Below, in pieces: positions 53,550 through 62,889 of a stretch of 64,000 nucleotides of DNA. The DNA lies in contig JAPCWB010000001.1 in NCBI GenBank assembly GCA_025938935.1, forward strand, positions 1,798,001-1,862,000, in the 5' to 3' direction. Source of the stretch: Novosphingobium sp. MW5. Its GTDB lineage: Bacteria > Pseudomonadota > Alphaproteobacteria > Sphingomonadales > Sphingomonadaceae. A program made the translations under genes and the position numbers. The notes below the pieces were generated by a model. It was not told the origin of the DNA, did no database searches, and saw nothing but the letters and a program-made list of their open reading frames with translations. Within the stretch, counting starts at the first letter, position 1, and every line of letters begins with the position of its first letter.

Positions 53550-53565
53550 TAGGATTCTCCTTGGA

Positions 53566-53955
53566 TCAGATAATGAGTGTGGCGGTGCCGCTGTTGACCG
53601 TTCCGCGGCCCGCGACATCGAGAGTGAATTCGCAAGACACCCGGTTGCCATCAACCGCCGTCACCGTTCCAGAGGCGGTCAGGTGATCGCCTTCATAAAC
53701 GTTGTCGAGGAAACGCGAATCCATGGCTTCGATGCGGCACCCGCGAAAGGCTGCCTGCAGCATGTTCATCATGAAGGCGACGTTCATCGGGCCTTGATTG
53801 ATCCGCTTGTCGCCCGTGCCCTTGGCCTTCACCACTGCTACATCGAGATGGATCGGATTGGGATCGGCGAGGAAGACGGCCCAGTGCTTCATGGCATCGG
53901 GACTGGCGGCGGGAATGACGAAAGGGGGGAGGACATCGCCGACTGAGTAGCTCAT
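53566..53955 (-). CDS. MaoC-like hotdog hydratase
   Basis: This 129-residue hotdog protein has the hydratase-2 signature FLADPNPIHLD (Asp and His of the R-specific enoyl-CoA hydratase site). It probably hydrates an enoyl-CoA of the side-chain or ring-derived acyl-CoA. It overlaps the second hotdog gene by 4 bp. Pairs of small hotdog subunits forming a heteromeric hydratase are known in steroid side-chain degradation, and this pair has the same layout. Confidence 0.82.
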   Translation of the reverse strand: MSYSVGDVLPPFVIPAASPDAMKHWAVFLADPNPIHLDVAVVKAKGTGDKRINQGPMNVAFMMNMLQAAFRGCRIEAMDSRFLDNVYEGDHLTASGTVTAVDGNRVSCEFTLDVAGRGTVNSGTATLII

Positions 53956-54406
53956 GCCGCCAGCTCCTTGCGCGGGAGAACCCAGACGTTGTCGGTTTCC
54001 AGCACGGCATCGCCGCCCGCTGCCGGGTGCAGGCGCAAGCGATAGGTCAGCACGTCCATCACCCCCAACTTGCGGCTCATTTTCCGCACCAGACTTAGAA
54101 TTTCGCCGGTTACCTTGTAGCTTTCGCCGACCATCAGCGGCGCGGAAAAACGCACGCCGGATGACCCCATCATCGGGCCATCCTCGACATCGAACTCACA
54201 GGTTTCGCAAACGCCCGCCACGGTCTTGCCCATCGCGACCTGTGTGGCGATGTAATAATAAATCGGGTGCGCAGAGCCATCTGCGGCTGGCTCCACCCCG
54301 GTCGAGCGGCACAGTGCGGCGTTTTCTTCAGCGCTGATCGTGAAGACCTTGGTGCCATCCAGCGAGGTGCCGGCAACGGCAGGAGCGGGGGAAGTTCGTC
54401 CATCAT
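53952..54406 (-). pseudogene. MaoC/FAS1-like hotdog protein with a single frameshift
   Basis: The C-terminal frame reads IYYYIATQVAMGKTVAG to WVLPRKELAA, and homology-like sequence continues upstream (GTSLDGTKVFTISAEENAAL) without a start codon. Two ATGs at 54406/54403 are in another frame. Adding one C to the C5 run (G5 at 54387-54391 on the plus strand) joins MMDELPPAPAVAGTS to the rest, giving about 150 residues. It would be the partner subunit of the MaoC-like protein. A short version could start at the GTG at 54296. Confidence 0.7.
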
Positions 54407-54416
54407 CAGAACCTTG

Positions 54417-55580
54417 TCAGAACGAGCGCGGGAGGCCGAGGTTCTCGGCGATGGTGTTGCGTACCATTTCGTTCGAGATCGGCGTCATGCGTAGGATGCG
54501 GTGATCGCGCCAATAGCGCTGCATGTCGGTTTCTGCCGAATAGCCCATGCCGCCGAGGATCTGGATACCCAGGTCTGCTGCTTCGACCGCGCGTTCGGTG
54601 GCGACCATCTTGAGCATGTTCGCCTCGTTGCCGCAGGGCATGTCCTTCGCCTGCATCCACGACACATTGTAGAGCAGCAGCTCGACCAGCTTTTGCGATG
54701 TGGCGATATCGGCAACATAGTGTTGCAGGATCTGGAACTGGCCGATCGGTTTACCGAAGGCGTGGCGCTGTTTCATGTAGTCCAGCGCGTCTTCCAGCAC
54801 ACCGTCGATCGCGCCAAGACACTGGGCGCCGACCATGATGCGTTCGTTGTTCAGGCTGGGAAGCATGGCTTTCCATGCCTGATGCGGCTCGCCCAGCACG
54901 TCGCTGTCCGGCACGAACACGTTATCGTAGTGAACCTCGCAACTGCCCATCGCCCGCATGCCCAGTTTGGGCAGCAGGCTGGCAGTGATGCCGGGACTTT
55001 TGGCATCGATGAAAAATGCGGTCAGCCCGTGATGCTTCTTGGCGGCGTTGCGATCCGATCGCGCCAGCACCAGCAGCCGGTCAGCTACCTTGGCGCCCGT
55101 TGTCCACATCTTGGCACCGTTGATCACCCAGCCGCCATCAACCTTGTCGGCAAAGGTCTTCATCGCACCCAGCACATCGGTGCCGCCATCGGGCTCGGTC
55201 ATCGACAGCGAAACGCGCAGGTTTCCGGCGGCCATTTCGGGCAGCCATTTCTGGCGCTGTTCCTCGGTCCCGGCAACGGTGAGCGTCTTGGCCCCGCCGA
55301 ACGAGGTAAGCCCCCAGACCCACAACAGGCCCCCAGCCGTTCGCGCCATTTCCCGTGCGAAGATCATCTGCATGACAACATCGCCGCCAAGGCCGCCGTA
55401 TTCTTCAGGAATGCCAATGCCGAAGAAGCCCTGATCCTTGAGCTTTTCCCAGATGACGAAGGGGTAATTTTCCTCGTCGGCCTCAAGCTGGCGCATGAGA
55501 TCCTTGGGAAGTTCTGCGTTCACCCATCGGCGCACGATGTCGCGAAACGCAGACTGTTCTTCGGTGAGGTCAAAATCCAT
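54417..55580 (-). CDS. Acyl-CoA dehydrogenase
   Basis: This 387-residue acyl-CoA dehydrogenase has MTEPDGGTDVLGAMKTFA, KMWTTGAKVADR and the C-terminal GGMGYSAETDMQRYWRDHRI segment typical of the family. It introduces a double bond into a CoA thioester. Steroid-type enzymes are often heteromers, and a second gene with a near-identical C-terminus (LGLPRSF) begins at the right edge. It precedes the two hotdog hydratases, in the order expected for beta-oxidation. Confidence 0.92.
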   Translation of the reverse strand: MDFDLTEEQSAFRDIVRRWVNAELPKDLMRQLEADEENYPFVIWEKLKDQGFFGIGIPEEYGGLGGDVVMQMIFAREMARTAGGLLWVWGLTSFGGAKTLTVAGTEEQRQKWLPEMAAGNLRVSLSMTEPDGGTDVLGAMKTFADKVDGGWVINGAKMWTTGAKVADRLLVLARSDRNAAKKHHGLTAFFIDAKSPGITASLLPKLGMRAMGSCEVHYDNVFVPDSDVLGEPHQAWKAMLPSLNNERIMVGAQCLGAIDGVLEDALDYMKQRHAFGKPIGQFQILQHYVADIATSQKLVELLLYNVSWMQAKDMPCGNEANMLKMVATERAVEAADLGIQILGGMGYSAETDMQRYWRDHRILRMTPISNEMVRNTIAENLGLPRSF

Positions 55581-55661
55581 GCTTCACAACATTCCCAGAA
55601 TTCCCGACTCTTTTCAGAGCGACCTTGGATCTGATCACCTATCGCTAGACAGGGTGGTGCG

Positions 55662-56213
55662 TTAAGCGCGCAGGAATTCGAATTGCTGATTGATCATCAA
55701 GCTGAGTTGGCTTTGAACAGCCTCGGCGGCGACTGGATCGCCGCCATCAGGTCCAGGAATGCTGTTGATCGCTACGCCGATCGGGGTTGGCCATCCGCGC
55801 AACGCATGAACGATTGTGCGCAACTGGGTCATGGTCGCCACTGCGGCTTGCCATCCTGCCGCGGTTGCAAGGCAGCCAACCGGAATTCCGCTAAGGTAGC
55901 AGCGATTGTCCCGGCTCGTATCTTCAACATAATCCAGCGCATTTTTGACCAGGCCAGATATGGCCCCATGGTAACCCGGCGAACCGATGATGATTGCGTC
56001 AGCGCTTCGGATTGTTGCCACCAGATGGCGCGCTTCGTCGCTACGATCCGGCTTTTCCGGGGCATAGTGTGGCAATGCAATGGCCTCGGCGCCGAGCAGC
56101 GTGATCTTTGCACCGCGGGCTTCGGCAAATCCCAAAGCGGCAGCCAGCGCGCGTTCGGTCGAGCTGCCAGACCGGGTTGTTCCGCCGATGGCGACGAAAT
56201 GGGCCTGGCTCAT
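55662..56213 (-). CDS. NAD(P)H-dependent FMN reductase
   Basis: This 183-residue flavodoxin-fold protein has GGTTRSGSSTERAL for FMN phosphate binding and IIIGSPGYHGAISGLVKNALDYVED, the hallmark of the NADPH-dependent FMN reductase family. It is the best candidate to supply reduced FMN to the two flavin monooxygenases and the luciferase-like enzyme, although it is far from them. It overlaps the SDR upstream by 4 bp. Confidence 0.88.
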   Translation of the reverse strand: MSQAHFVAIGGTTRSGSSTERALAAALGFAEARGAKITLLGAEAIALPHYAPEKPDRSDEARHLVATIRSADAIIIGSPGYHGAISGLVKNALDYVEDTSRDNRCYLSGIPVGCLATAAGWQAAVATMTQLRTIVHALRGWPTPIGVAINSIPGPDGGDPVAAEAVQSQLSLMINQQFEFLRA

Positions 56214-56974
56214 ATCGAGAGCCCACCTTCAACGGCAAGGACCGATCCCGTGACGTAGGCTCCTGCTCTCGAGGCAAGATAGATTGCCGCTCCGGCCACA
56301 TCTTCAGGCGTACCAGTGCGGCCCCGCGGGACGGCGGATTCCACCATCTTGCGCATCGCGTCATCGGTAATGACGGTCATGTCGCTTTCAAAGAAACCAG
56401 GTGCAATCGCGTTCACGGTAATGTTTTCTGCCGCCAGCTTTTTGGCCAGAGACCTGGTCAGCCAGTGGATTGCACCTTTGGAGGCCTGATAGCTGTAAAC
56501 CTCGCGTGGGCCGATCTTGAGCGCTCCAACCGAACCGATGTTGATGACCGATGACGGACGCTCTGCGCTGCCACCGGCGCGCAGCAGCGGCAGCAGCTTT
56601 TGCAGCAGGAAGAATGGCGTCTTCAGGTTTAGGTCCAGGACAGAGTCCCATTGGTCCTCGCTAAAGGCATCGATCGGCGCATCAGACAGGGTTCCGGCGT
56701 TGTTGATCAGAATGTGCAGGGCCGGTTCGCGCCTGGAAATTTCAGCCACCAGTTTGGCAATGCCTTCGACGGTCGATACGTCGCCGGCAAGACCGATGAC
56801 GTCGCCGGGAATGTCTGCGGCGGCGCTCGCGACCTTTTCGGCGTTACGGGCGCAGATATAGACACGCGCACCGGCCGCTGCGAGCCCGGTGGCGATCATC
56901 CGGCCAATGCCCGCGCTTCCCCCGGTGACCAGAGCGACACGCCCATTGATCGAGAACAGTCCTGAAATGTCCAT
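56210..56974 (-). CDS. SDR-family oxidoreductase (RhlG/gluconate-5-dehydrogenase-like)
   Basis: This 254-residue SDR has TGGSAGIG, NNAG, a Ser in NIGSVGA and YQASK. It is closely similar in layout (SINGRVALVTGG, VYSYQASKGAIHWLTRSLA, VTGSVLAVEGG) to the SDR at 62.1 kb, so the two are paralogues, possibly acting on consecutive hydroxyacyl-CoA or alcohol intermediates. It is coupled by overlaps to the FMN reductase and the hydrolase. Confidence 0.87.
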   Translation of the reverse strand: MDISGLFSINGRVALVTGGSAGIGRMIATGLAAAGARVYICARNAEKVASAAADIPGDVIGLAGDVSTVEGIAKLVAEISRREPALHILINNAGTLSDAPIDAFSEDQWDSVLDLNLKTPFFLLQKLLPLLRAGGSAERPSSVINIGSVGALKIGPREVYSYQASKGAIHWLTRSLAKKLAAENITVNAIAPGFFESDMTVITDDAMRKMVESAVPRGRTGTPEDVAGAAIYLASRAGAYVTGSVLAVEGGLSI

Positions 56975-57702
56975 CAGCCGGCAATCTTCAGGATGATGTC
57001 GCAGACGCCTTCGGGATCGCCAACGTTGAAGGCGTGGTCACCGGGATGTTCATGCACCGGCCAGCCGAGCGCGCGGGCGCGGTCATGCATGGCACCCATG
57101 ATGGTGTGCTGCGCCGCGACATAGTCTGCGGGATGAGTGATCGCTTCTGCGCCCACTGCAATCGCACAGCTGGTTGCACGCATCGGCTGATCAGACAGAT
57201 GATCGAGGAGCCACGTCTCGCGTTCGCGGTCCATCATGTGCGGATGCTGCTTGGCCATTTCACGCTGTTGCAGATGGACGCCGGAACCAACCGGGCCTTC
57301 ACCCGCCTCCAGCATGGCATCGAGTCCGGCAGCTTCTGCCTCACTGGCAAATCCCATCAGCGAGGCAATGCGCTCCCCGGCATGAGTGATGATTGCATCG
57401 AGGAAGATCACGCGGGACACCCGGTCCCCGGCCTGCGCCAGCACGCCGGGTGCCACGGTTCCGGCATAGGAGTGTGCGACCAGCACGACATCGGTCAGAT
57501 CCTCATACTTGAGGACATTGACCACATCGAGCACATGAACGTCATTTCCGGCACTGCGGCTGATCAGATGCTCCCGCTCGCCAAAGCCGGTGAAGGTCGG
57601 CGTAAAGACCTTGTGGCCTTTGGCTTCGAGGATCTCGCGGCAGAACTTCCAGGTCCAGCCACCCATTCCGCCGCCGTGCATCAGGACAAATGTCGTCATC
57701 AT
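56974..57702 (-). CDS. Alpha/beta hydrolase, esterase/hydroxynitrile-lyase-like
   Basis: This 242-residue hydrolase has the oxyanion motif LMHGGGMGGWTW, nucleophile Ser78 in VAHSYAGT, an Asp in FLDAIIT and a catalytic His in PGDHAFNVGD. It resembles the short esterase and hydroxynitrile-lyase branch. Adjacent to an extradiol dioxygenase, it is a candidate for cleaving the meta-cleavage product or an ester intermediate. It overlaps the SDR by one base and is tight behind the dioxygenase. Confidence 0.85.
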   Translation of the reverse strand: MMTTFVLMHGGGMGGWTWKFCREILEAKGHKVFTPTFTGFGEREHLISRSAGNDVHVLDVVNVLKYEDLTDVVLVAHSYAGTVAPGVLAQAGDRVSRVIFLDAIITHAGERIASLMGFASEAEAAGLDAMLEAGEGPVGSGVHLQQREMAKQHPHMMDRERETWLLDHLSDQPMRATSCAIAVGAEAITHPADYVAAQHTIMGAMHDRARALGWPVHEHPGDHAFNVGDPEGVCDIILKIAG

Positions 57703-58638
57703 TCAGGCTCCGGTGGGCTCAGTGTTGTCGATAAACCCTTCAGGGAGGTTTGGACCCCAAAGATAGAAGCTGTCGCCCGGATCGTGGTTCGCGTTGGCCG
57801 GCCAGTCAAAGTCTGCCGGGATGAAATCGATGTCCGCCGAATATTCGGAGTGGCTACCCCACGGGTCGCTGGCGTAATAGAAATAGTTGGCACCCAGCAC
57901 ATGGCGGCCGACGCCCCAGCCTCGGGTGTAACCAGCGCGCATCATCTGCGCCGAACCCAAGCCAATCTCCTGAACCGAGCCAACATCCCAGCTCATGTGA
58001 TGAAGGCCACGGTGAGTGGAACCGACCAGTGCCAGCAGGTGATGATCACTGCCATGCGCCCCGTGCAGGAACGCGACGACCGGACCACTTCCGTCCGACA
58101 GGCGCAGGCCAAGGGTCTGCTCGTACCAGGCTGTCGCGGCGATAACATCCGAAGTGTATATCGCAAAGTGTGACAGGCGGCGGGGATGGGTTTTCGGGGC
58201 AGAGGAATTGAACACCGCACCGCTTTCCCCGGCGGCAACCGAATGGGTCACGAAGCTGCTCTTGTCGGTAGCCGTGACTTTTTCCGCGACTCGGATATTG
58301 AGTGGGAGGCCATCAAAACCTTTGAACCAGATACCGTCTGCGTTCGCACCTGGCGGTGCGCCAATCCGCTTTACGCCCAGAACGTCTAGGTGTGCGGTGA
58401 ATGCAGCTTCATCTTCGGCATAGATGCCAAAGCAGATATAATGCAGGCGCTTTGCAGTGGCTTTGTAAAGGCGGCCCCAGCAATGCGGTTCGCCTGCGGC
58501 GTAGAGTGCCAGCCCGCCAGATTCGTCACGCACGTCAAGACCGAAGGCGTCATAAAAATGGCGCGCTTCCTCCAGATCGGGCACTTCAAGCGCGAAGTGG
58601 TCGATCGAATGGACAGCCAAAACGTTCGGGCGCTTCAT
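57703..58638 (-). CDS. Extradiol ring-cleavage dioxygenase, type I (VOC)
   Basis: This 311-residue two-domain protein has the iron ligands His157 (RRLSHFAIYTSD), His213 or His214 (RGLHHMSWDVG) and Glu265 (WGSHSEYSAD) in the C-terminal domain, as in catechol 2,3-dioxygenases. It cleaves a catechol next to the hydroxyls, producing a meta-cleavage product. It marks the aromatic-ring-opening step of the pathway. The start ATG giving MKRPNVLA was chosen. The gene lies between the FAA-hydrolase-type gene and the alpha/beta hydrolase. Confidence 0.87.
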   Translation of the reverse strand: MKRPNVLAVHSIDHFALEVPDLEEARHFYDAFGLDVRDESGGLALYAAGEPHCWGRLYKATAKRLHYICFGIYAEDEAAFTAHLDVLGVKRIGAPPGANADGIWFKGFDGLPLNIRVAEKVTATDKSSFVTHSVAAGESGAVFNSSAPKTHPRRLSHFAIYTSDVIAATAWYEQTLGLRLSDGSGPVVAFLHGAHGSDHHLLALVGSTHRGLHHMSWDVGSVQEIGLGSAQMMRAGYTRGWGVGRHVLGANYFYYASDPWGSHSEYSADIDFIPADFDWPANANHDPGDSFYLWGPNLPEGFIDNTEPTGA

Positions 58639-58687
58639 CACTCTCTCCTGTATGCCTGCCTCTCCGCCTGGAAAGGTCATCCCTTTG

Positions 58688-59527
58688 TTATTCGGCAACA
58701 ATCGGGTTTCTGAGCACGCCGATGCCTTCGATTTCCACTTCGCAGACGTCACCTGCCTTCATGAAAATCGGCGGGTTGCGGGCAAGGCCGATACCGCCAG
58801 GGGTACCCATGACCAGCACGTCGCCGGCTTCCAAAGTCATGAATGTGGAGAGTAGCGAAATTGTCCGGGCAACATTGAAGATCAGCTTGTCAGTGTTCGA
58901 GTTCTGCATGACCTGTCCGTTCACGCGGCATTCGATCTTGAGCCCTGCCGCACCGGCTGGCAATTCGTCCGGCGTCACCAGCCATGGTCCGAAGGCACCG
59001 GTATCGTCGAAGTTTTTGCCGGCTGTCCATTGCGGCGTGCGCATCTGATAATCGCGAATGGAGCCGTCGTTGAATGCAGAATAGCCAGCAACGTGATCCA
59101 GCGCGTCGGCTTCGGCGATGTTCTTTCCGCCCTTGGACAGCACTGCGACCAGTTCGGCTTCCCAATCGAGTTGGCTCGACACTTTGGGCAGGATGATCGG
59201 TGCGCCATGGCCGATCAGGCTGGACGGGAATCGGGCGAACAGGACCGGGAATTCGGGGATGCCAAGACCGGCTTCTTCGGCGTGGTCGCGGTAATTCAGT
59301 CCCGTGCAGATGATCTTGGAAGGCCGGACCAGAGGCGACAGAAAGGTGAGGCTGGCTTCATCCACTGCCTCTCCCGCCCCGGCTTTCGCGCCGGCTTGGG
59401 CAAGCGTTCCCGCCGCGATATGCGCGTCGAGATCGGCAATATCATCACCATAGGCAATGGTAACCTTGCCACTTGCAAGGGCGGCCAAGCCGATATTGCC
59501 GTCTTTGGTTACTCGTGCGAGACGCAT
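58688..59527 (-). CDS. Fumarylacetoacetate hydrolase-family protein
   Basis: This 279-residue FAH-family enzyme has IICTGLNYRDHAEEAG, the metal ligand Glu in SQLDWEAELVAVL and Asp in FNDGSIRDYQ, and GDVLVMGTPGGIGLAR. Members hydrolyse C-C bonds of diketo acids, decarboxylate or hydrate meta-pathway dienoates. Next to an extradiol dioxygenase, it fits a hydratase, decarboxylase or acylpyruvate hydrolase step. It starts at the ATG giving MRLARVTK. Confidence 0.88.
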   Translation of the reverse strand: MRLARVTKDGNIGLAALASGKVTIAYGDDIADLDAHIAAGTLAQAGAKAGAGEAVDEASLTFLSPLVRPSKIICTGLNYRDHAEEAGLGIPEFPVLFARFPSSLIGHGAPIILPKVSSQLDWEAELVAVLSKGGKNIAEADALDHVAGYSAFNDGSIRDYQMRTPQWTAGKNFDDTGAFGPWLVTPDELPAGAAGLKIECRVNGQVMQNSNTDKLIFNVARTISLLSTFMTLEAGDVLVMGTPGGIGLARNPPIFMKAGDVCEVEIEGIGVLRNPIVAE

Positions 59528-59549
59528 GTTACTCTCCGTGAATAATGGC

Positions 59550-60324
59550 TTATTTGCTGGCCTGCTGCCCGGTTCCACCACCGGTTGCGGGCATGAGATT
59601 ATTGCTCATCCCGCCATCGACGAGAATGTCGATGCCGGTGATGTGGCTGGCCCCGGGGCCAATCAGAAACAGAATGGCATTTGCCACATCTTCGGCCATG
59701 CCCAACTTTCGCAGTGGAATCATGGCTTCGCGGGCCGCGCGGCGATCCGCATCGGCATATCCGGCCTGCGTCATCGGGGTATAGGTCGGCCCCGGCGACA
59801 CCGTATTGCAGCGGATGCCATCTGGCCCCCATTCGAGAGACAACTGGCGCACCAGCATCAACAAGGCGGCCTTGCTCGAGGAATAGAAACCAAGGCCCGG
59901 CGTGGGCTGCGTGGCAGACATTGATGCGGTTGCAACAAAGGCACCGCGGTTGGCCGCCAGATGGGGGTGAGCTGCTTTGGCCAGCAGCCAGGTCGCGCGT
60001 GTATTGATCGCGTAGATCTCGATCGAACAAGTCGACCGTCTGTTCGACCAGAGGCGCTCCGGCAATAATTCCGGCATTGCTGACTACCGCATCGACCCCG
60101 CCCATGTGGGCAATTGCCGCCGCGACGATCAAGTCGCCGCAATCCGGGCTGGAGAGGTCCACTACGCAGGTGCCCGCAGCAGCGCCGATCGCTCCCCCTA
60201 CAGTGGCCAGACCATCGACGTCGCGGTCGGTCAGGAGCATCTGATGGCCGCTGCCTTGAGCAGCCAGAAGCTCCGCTACTGCCCGGCCAATGCCGCTTGC
60301 TGCTCCTGTGATAATAACCCGCAT
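59550..60324 (-). pseudogene. SDR-family oxidoreductase interrupted by one frameshift
   Basis: The N-terminal part has TGAASGIG at residues 6-13 and SNAG in one frame up to VEQTVDLFDR. The rest (AINTRATWLLAKAA, Ser in ATASMSAT, YSSSK, then DGGMSNNLM) is in another frame. Removing one base near 60021-60025 gives LFDEIYAINTRATW and a normal protein of about 257 residues. It is either recently inactivated or misread. It lies between the CoA ligase and the FAH-family gene. Confidence 0.78.
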
Positions 60325-60333
60325 CCTGGCTCC

Positions 60334-62016
60334 TCAGTCTTTCAACCCAAGCTCTGCCATCAATTGCTGGCGAAGCTTGAATTTCTGTATCTTGGAAGCG
60401 GACATGGGCCATTCTTCGATGAAACGCACGTGGCGCGGCACCTTGAACGAGGCGATGCGTTCTTTGGCATAGGCGATCAGCTCTTCGGGAGAGACCGATC
60501 CGTTCCTGAGTTTGACGTAGGCTGCCGGAACTTCCTCCAGTCGAGCGTCGGGAATTCCGATGACTTGCGTGAGCTCAACGGCATCGTGCGCATCGAACAG
60601 CGCTTCAACTTCGGCTGCGGCGACATTTTCACCGCCAACCTTGAGCATATCCTTGAAGCGGCCGTGGAACCGCAAGTGGCCGTTTGCATCAACCGAACCA
60701 ATGTCGCCGCTGTGATACCAGCCAGAAGAATCGATAGCTTCTGCCGTTTTTTCGGGGTCACGATGATAACCGTCGAGCATGTTATAGCCCCGGATCCAGA
60801 CTTCGCCGCGCTGGCCAACCGGTACATCTTCACCGGTGTCGAGAGACACAATTCGCACGGAAATGCCCTTGAGCGGGTAGCCCAGAGCCTCGAACCCCAA
60901 TTCCGGATCCATGTCGTATCCGCCAGTGGAGACAATGCCGCTCGCCTCCGACATGCCGAATGTGCCAACTTGCAAAGCGCCAGGCATCTTGGCGCGATAG
61001 GCATCGCCAACGGATTTGGGCATCTGGCTGAAGCAGCTGTTCATCAACCGGACCGAGCTCATATTCGTGCTGTCCCAGGCGGGATGGGCGATCATTGCCT
61101 GATGAAAAGTGACAAATGGCAAAAACACCATCGTGGCCTTTTCGGCCTCGATTTGGCGCAGGCTTTCGCCCGGATCGAAATGCGGCTGGCCAATGAATGT
61201 CCCGCCCACCTCGATCGCGCCGAGCATCGCCAGCATTGCAGCGATATGGAAAAGCGGCATTGGCGACCACACGCGCTCATCAGCGGTGAATGCCCAGCGA
61301 TTGCGCGCCAGATTGCTCGCTTCGCGGCAAATTGCTTCGTTACTCAGCAGGCAGCCCTTGGGGTTTGCCGATGTGCCTGATGTGTAGAGAATCATGCAGG
61401 TATCGCGCAGCCGGACCGAAAGGCGTGCCTCGTGCACCAGCATTTCGTCAGTGGATAGCGCGGCGGCTTCAAAATCAGCCTGTCCGATGAAGCCTGCGGC
61501 CTGCTTGCCGCCATGGAGGATAAGCCGGCGCAGCTTTGGCGCCGCGAAAAGCGACAGAGCCATCGGGTCTGTGCAGTCAGCGATTGCCGGAAAGGCCTCG
61601 GTCAGCCGCGTTGCAAAATCGACAAAATCATCGGATTCGCTGTTGGTAATGACCGCAACCAGATCGGCATTTTCGACAACATAGGCAATTTCAGGGGCCC
61701 GGTAGCGCGCATTCATCAATACCGAAATGCCGCCAACCATCGAGACAGCAAACAGCGTTTCGATGAATTCGGTGCCCGATGGCAACAAGATGCCGATGTG
61801 GTCGCCTGGCTTGATTCCCAGCCCGATAAGTCCGCACGCGCGGCGAAGGACGGACCGGGTAATATCGTCATAGGTCCGCCGTCCGGACGGAAACACGATG
61901 GCTTCCTTGTTCGGATATTGGTCCCATGACTTCAACAGCATGTCGCCCAGCGGACTGACACTGATGCGTATCCGGGCAGGATCTTCGCTCATCCCTGACA
62001 AGGCAGAATTCTCCAT
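60334..62016 (-). CDS. AMP-binding acyl-CoA synthetase
   Basis: This 560-residue ligase of the ANL superfamily has the phosphate loop ILYTSGTSANPKG near residue 215, SGWYHSGDIGSVDANGHL, GRFKDMLKVGGENVAAAEVE and the catalytic Lys in SASKIQKFKLR near the C-terminus. It activates a carboxylic acid to its CoA thioester, feeding the acyl-CoA dehydrogenase and hydratase genes nearby. The first ATG (MENSAL) or the in-frame ATG nine codons on (MSEDPA) could be used. Confidence 0.9.
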   Translation of the reverse strand: MENSALSGMSEDPARIRISVSPLGDMLLKSWDQYPNKEAIVFPSGRRTYDDITRSVLRRACGLIGLGIKPGDHIGILLPSGTEFIETLFAVSMVGGISVLMNARYRAPEIAYVVENADLVAVITNSESDDFVDFATRLTEAFPAIADCTDPMALSLFAAPKLRRLILHGGKQAAGFIGQADFEAAALSTDEMLVHEARLSVRLRDTCMILYTSGTSANPKGCLLSNEAICREASNLARNRWAFTADERVWSPMPLFHIAAMLAMLGAIEVGGTFIGQPHFDPGESLRQIEAEKATMVFLPFVTFHQAMIAHPAWDSTNMSSVRLMNSCFSQMPKSVGDAYRAKMPGALQVGTFGMSEASGIVSTGGYDMDPELGFEALGYPLKGISVRIVSLDTGEDVPVGQRGEVWIRGYNMLDGYHRDPEKTAEAIDSSGWYHSGDIGSVDANGHLRFHGRFKDMLKVGGENVAAAEVEALFDAHDAVELTQVIGIPDARLEEVPAAYVKLRNGSVSPEELIAYAKERIASFKVPRHVRFIEEWPMSASKIQKFKLRQQLMAELGLKD

Positions 62017-62109
62017 TGGCGGGCTGCATTATCCGCCAGCCTTGCCAGACTGGCGTGGTCGCGGCCTTGCTGGGCCTTTCCTAGGATAGGTCGGACATGC
62101 ACGGAGATA

Positions 62110-62889
62110 TCAGCCGCACCCGACCACGCCGCCATCGACGGGAATTTCGGCGCCGGTGACATAGCCGCCTGCACGCGATGCCAGGAACACAATCACGCCG
62201 GCGATCTCGTCGGCACGGCCCATGCGATGCATCGGAATATGGGCCAGAACAGTTGGGTCAGCCGCCTCGTCGTCACGCAAATGCGCGGTCATCTTGGTCG
62301 GAAAAAAGCCCGGCATGACAACGTTGACGTTGATATTGCGCTGGGCAAGATCACCCGCGAGATCGCGGCTCAGCATGTGAATCGCCGCTTTGCTCGCCGA
62401 ATAGGAATAGGCATTCAGACGCTCGGTGACCTTACCTGCTACCGAGCCGATATTGATGACCCGGGCGGGATCTTCCGGCGAAGCTGCGGCTTCCAGTTCC
62501 GGCAGAAGCTCGCGGATCAGGGTGAAGGGGGCCTGCACGTTGACCATCATGACGCCGGGCCAGGCCTTGTCGGGAAAGCTGTCCAGCGGGCCGCCCCAGG
62601 TCTTGCCGGCGTTGTTGACGATCACATGCAGTTTGCCGCCAAAGGCGTCGCGCACCCGGGCCGCAAGTTCGACCGCTGCCTCGGGAGAGGACAGATCGCA
62701 AGGCAGGGCAATGCAAGTGCCGAGAGCGGCCATTTCGGCTGCTGCTGCCTCGCAGATATCGGCCTTGCGCGATGTGATTGCCACGGTCGCGCCGGCGCGC
62801 AACAGGCCCTCGGCAATCATCCTGCCAAGTCCTTGTGCGCCGCCGGTGACCAGCGCAGTCTTGCCGGTCAAATCGAAGAGGCCGCTCAT
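62110..62889 (-). CDS. SDR-family oxidoreductase (RhlG-like)
   Basis: This 259-residue SDR has TGGAQGLG, NNAG, a Ser in NIGSVAG and YSASK. It is paralogous to the SDR at 56.2 kb (same SGLF, NAYSYSASKAAIHMLSRDLA and NVVMPGFFPTKMT layout). It probably oxidises a 3-hydroxyacyl-CoA or cyclic alcohol. The start overlaps the stop of the MDR gene upstream by 4 bp. Confidence 0.87.
   Translation of the reverse strand: MSGLFDLTGKTALVTGGAQGLGRMIAEGLLRAGATVAITSRKADICEAAAAEMAALGTCIALPCDLSSPEAAVELAARVRDAFGGKLHVIVNNAGKTWGGPLDSFPDKAWPGVMMVNVQAPFTLIRELLPELEAAASPEDPARVINIGSVAGKVTERLNAYSYSASKAAIHMLSRDLAGDLAQRNINVNVVMPGFFPTKMTAHLRDDEAADPTVLAHIPMHRMGRADEIAGVIVFLASRAGGYVTGAEIPVDGGVVGCG

Noticed and set aside
60106..61380. 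424-codon open frame antisense to the CoA ligase gene
   Set aside because: It lies wholly over the ANL ligase and the frameshifted SDR, both with clear motifs on the other strand. No domain or ribosome site was seen.
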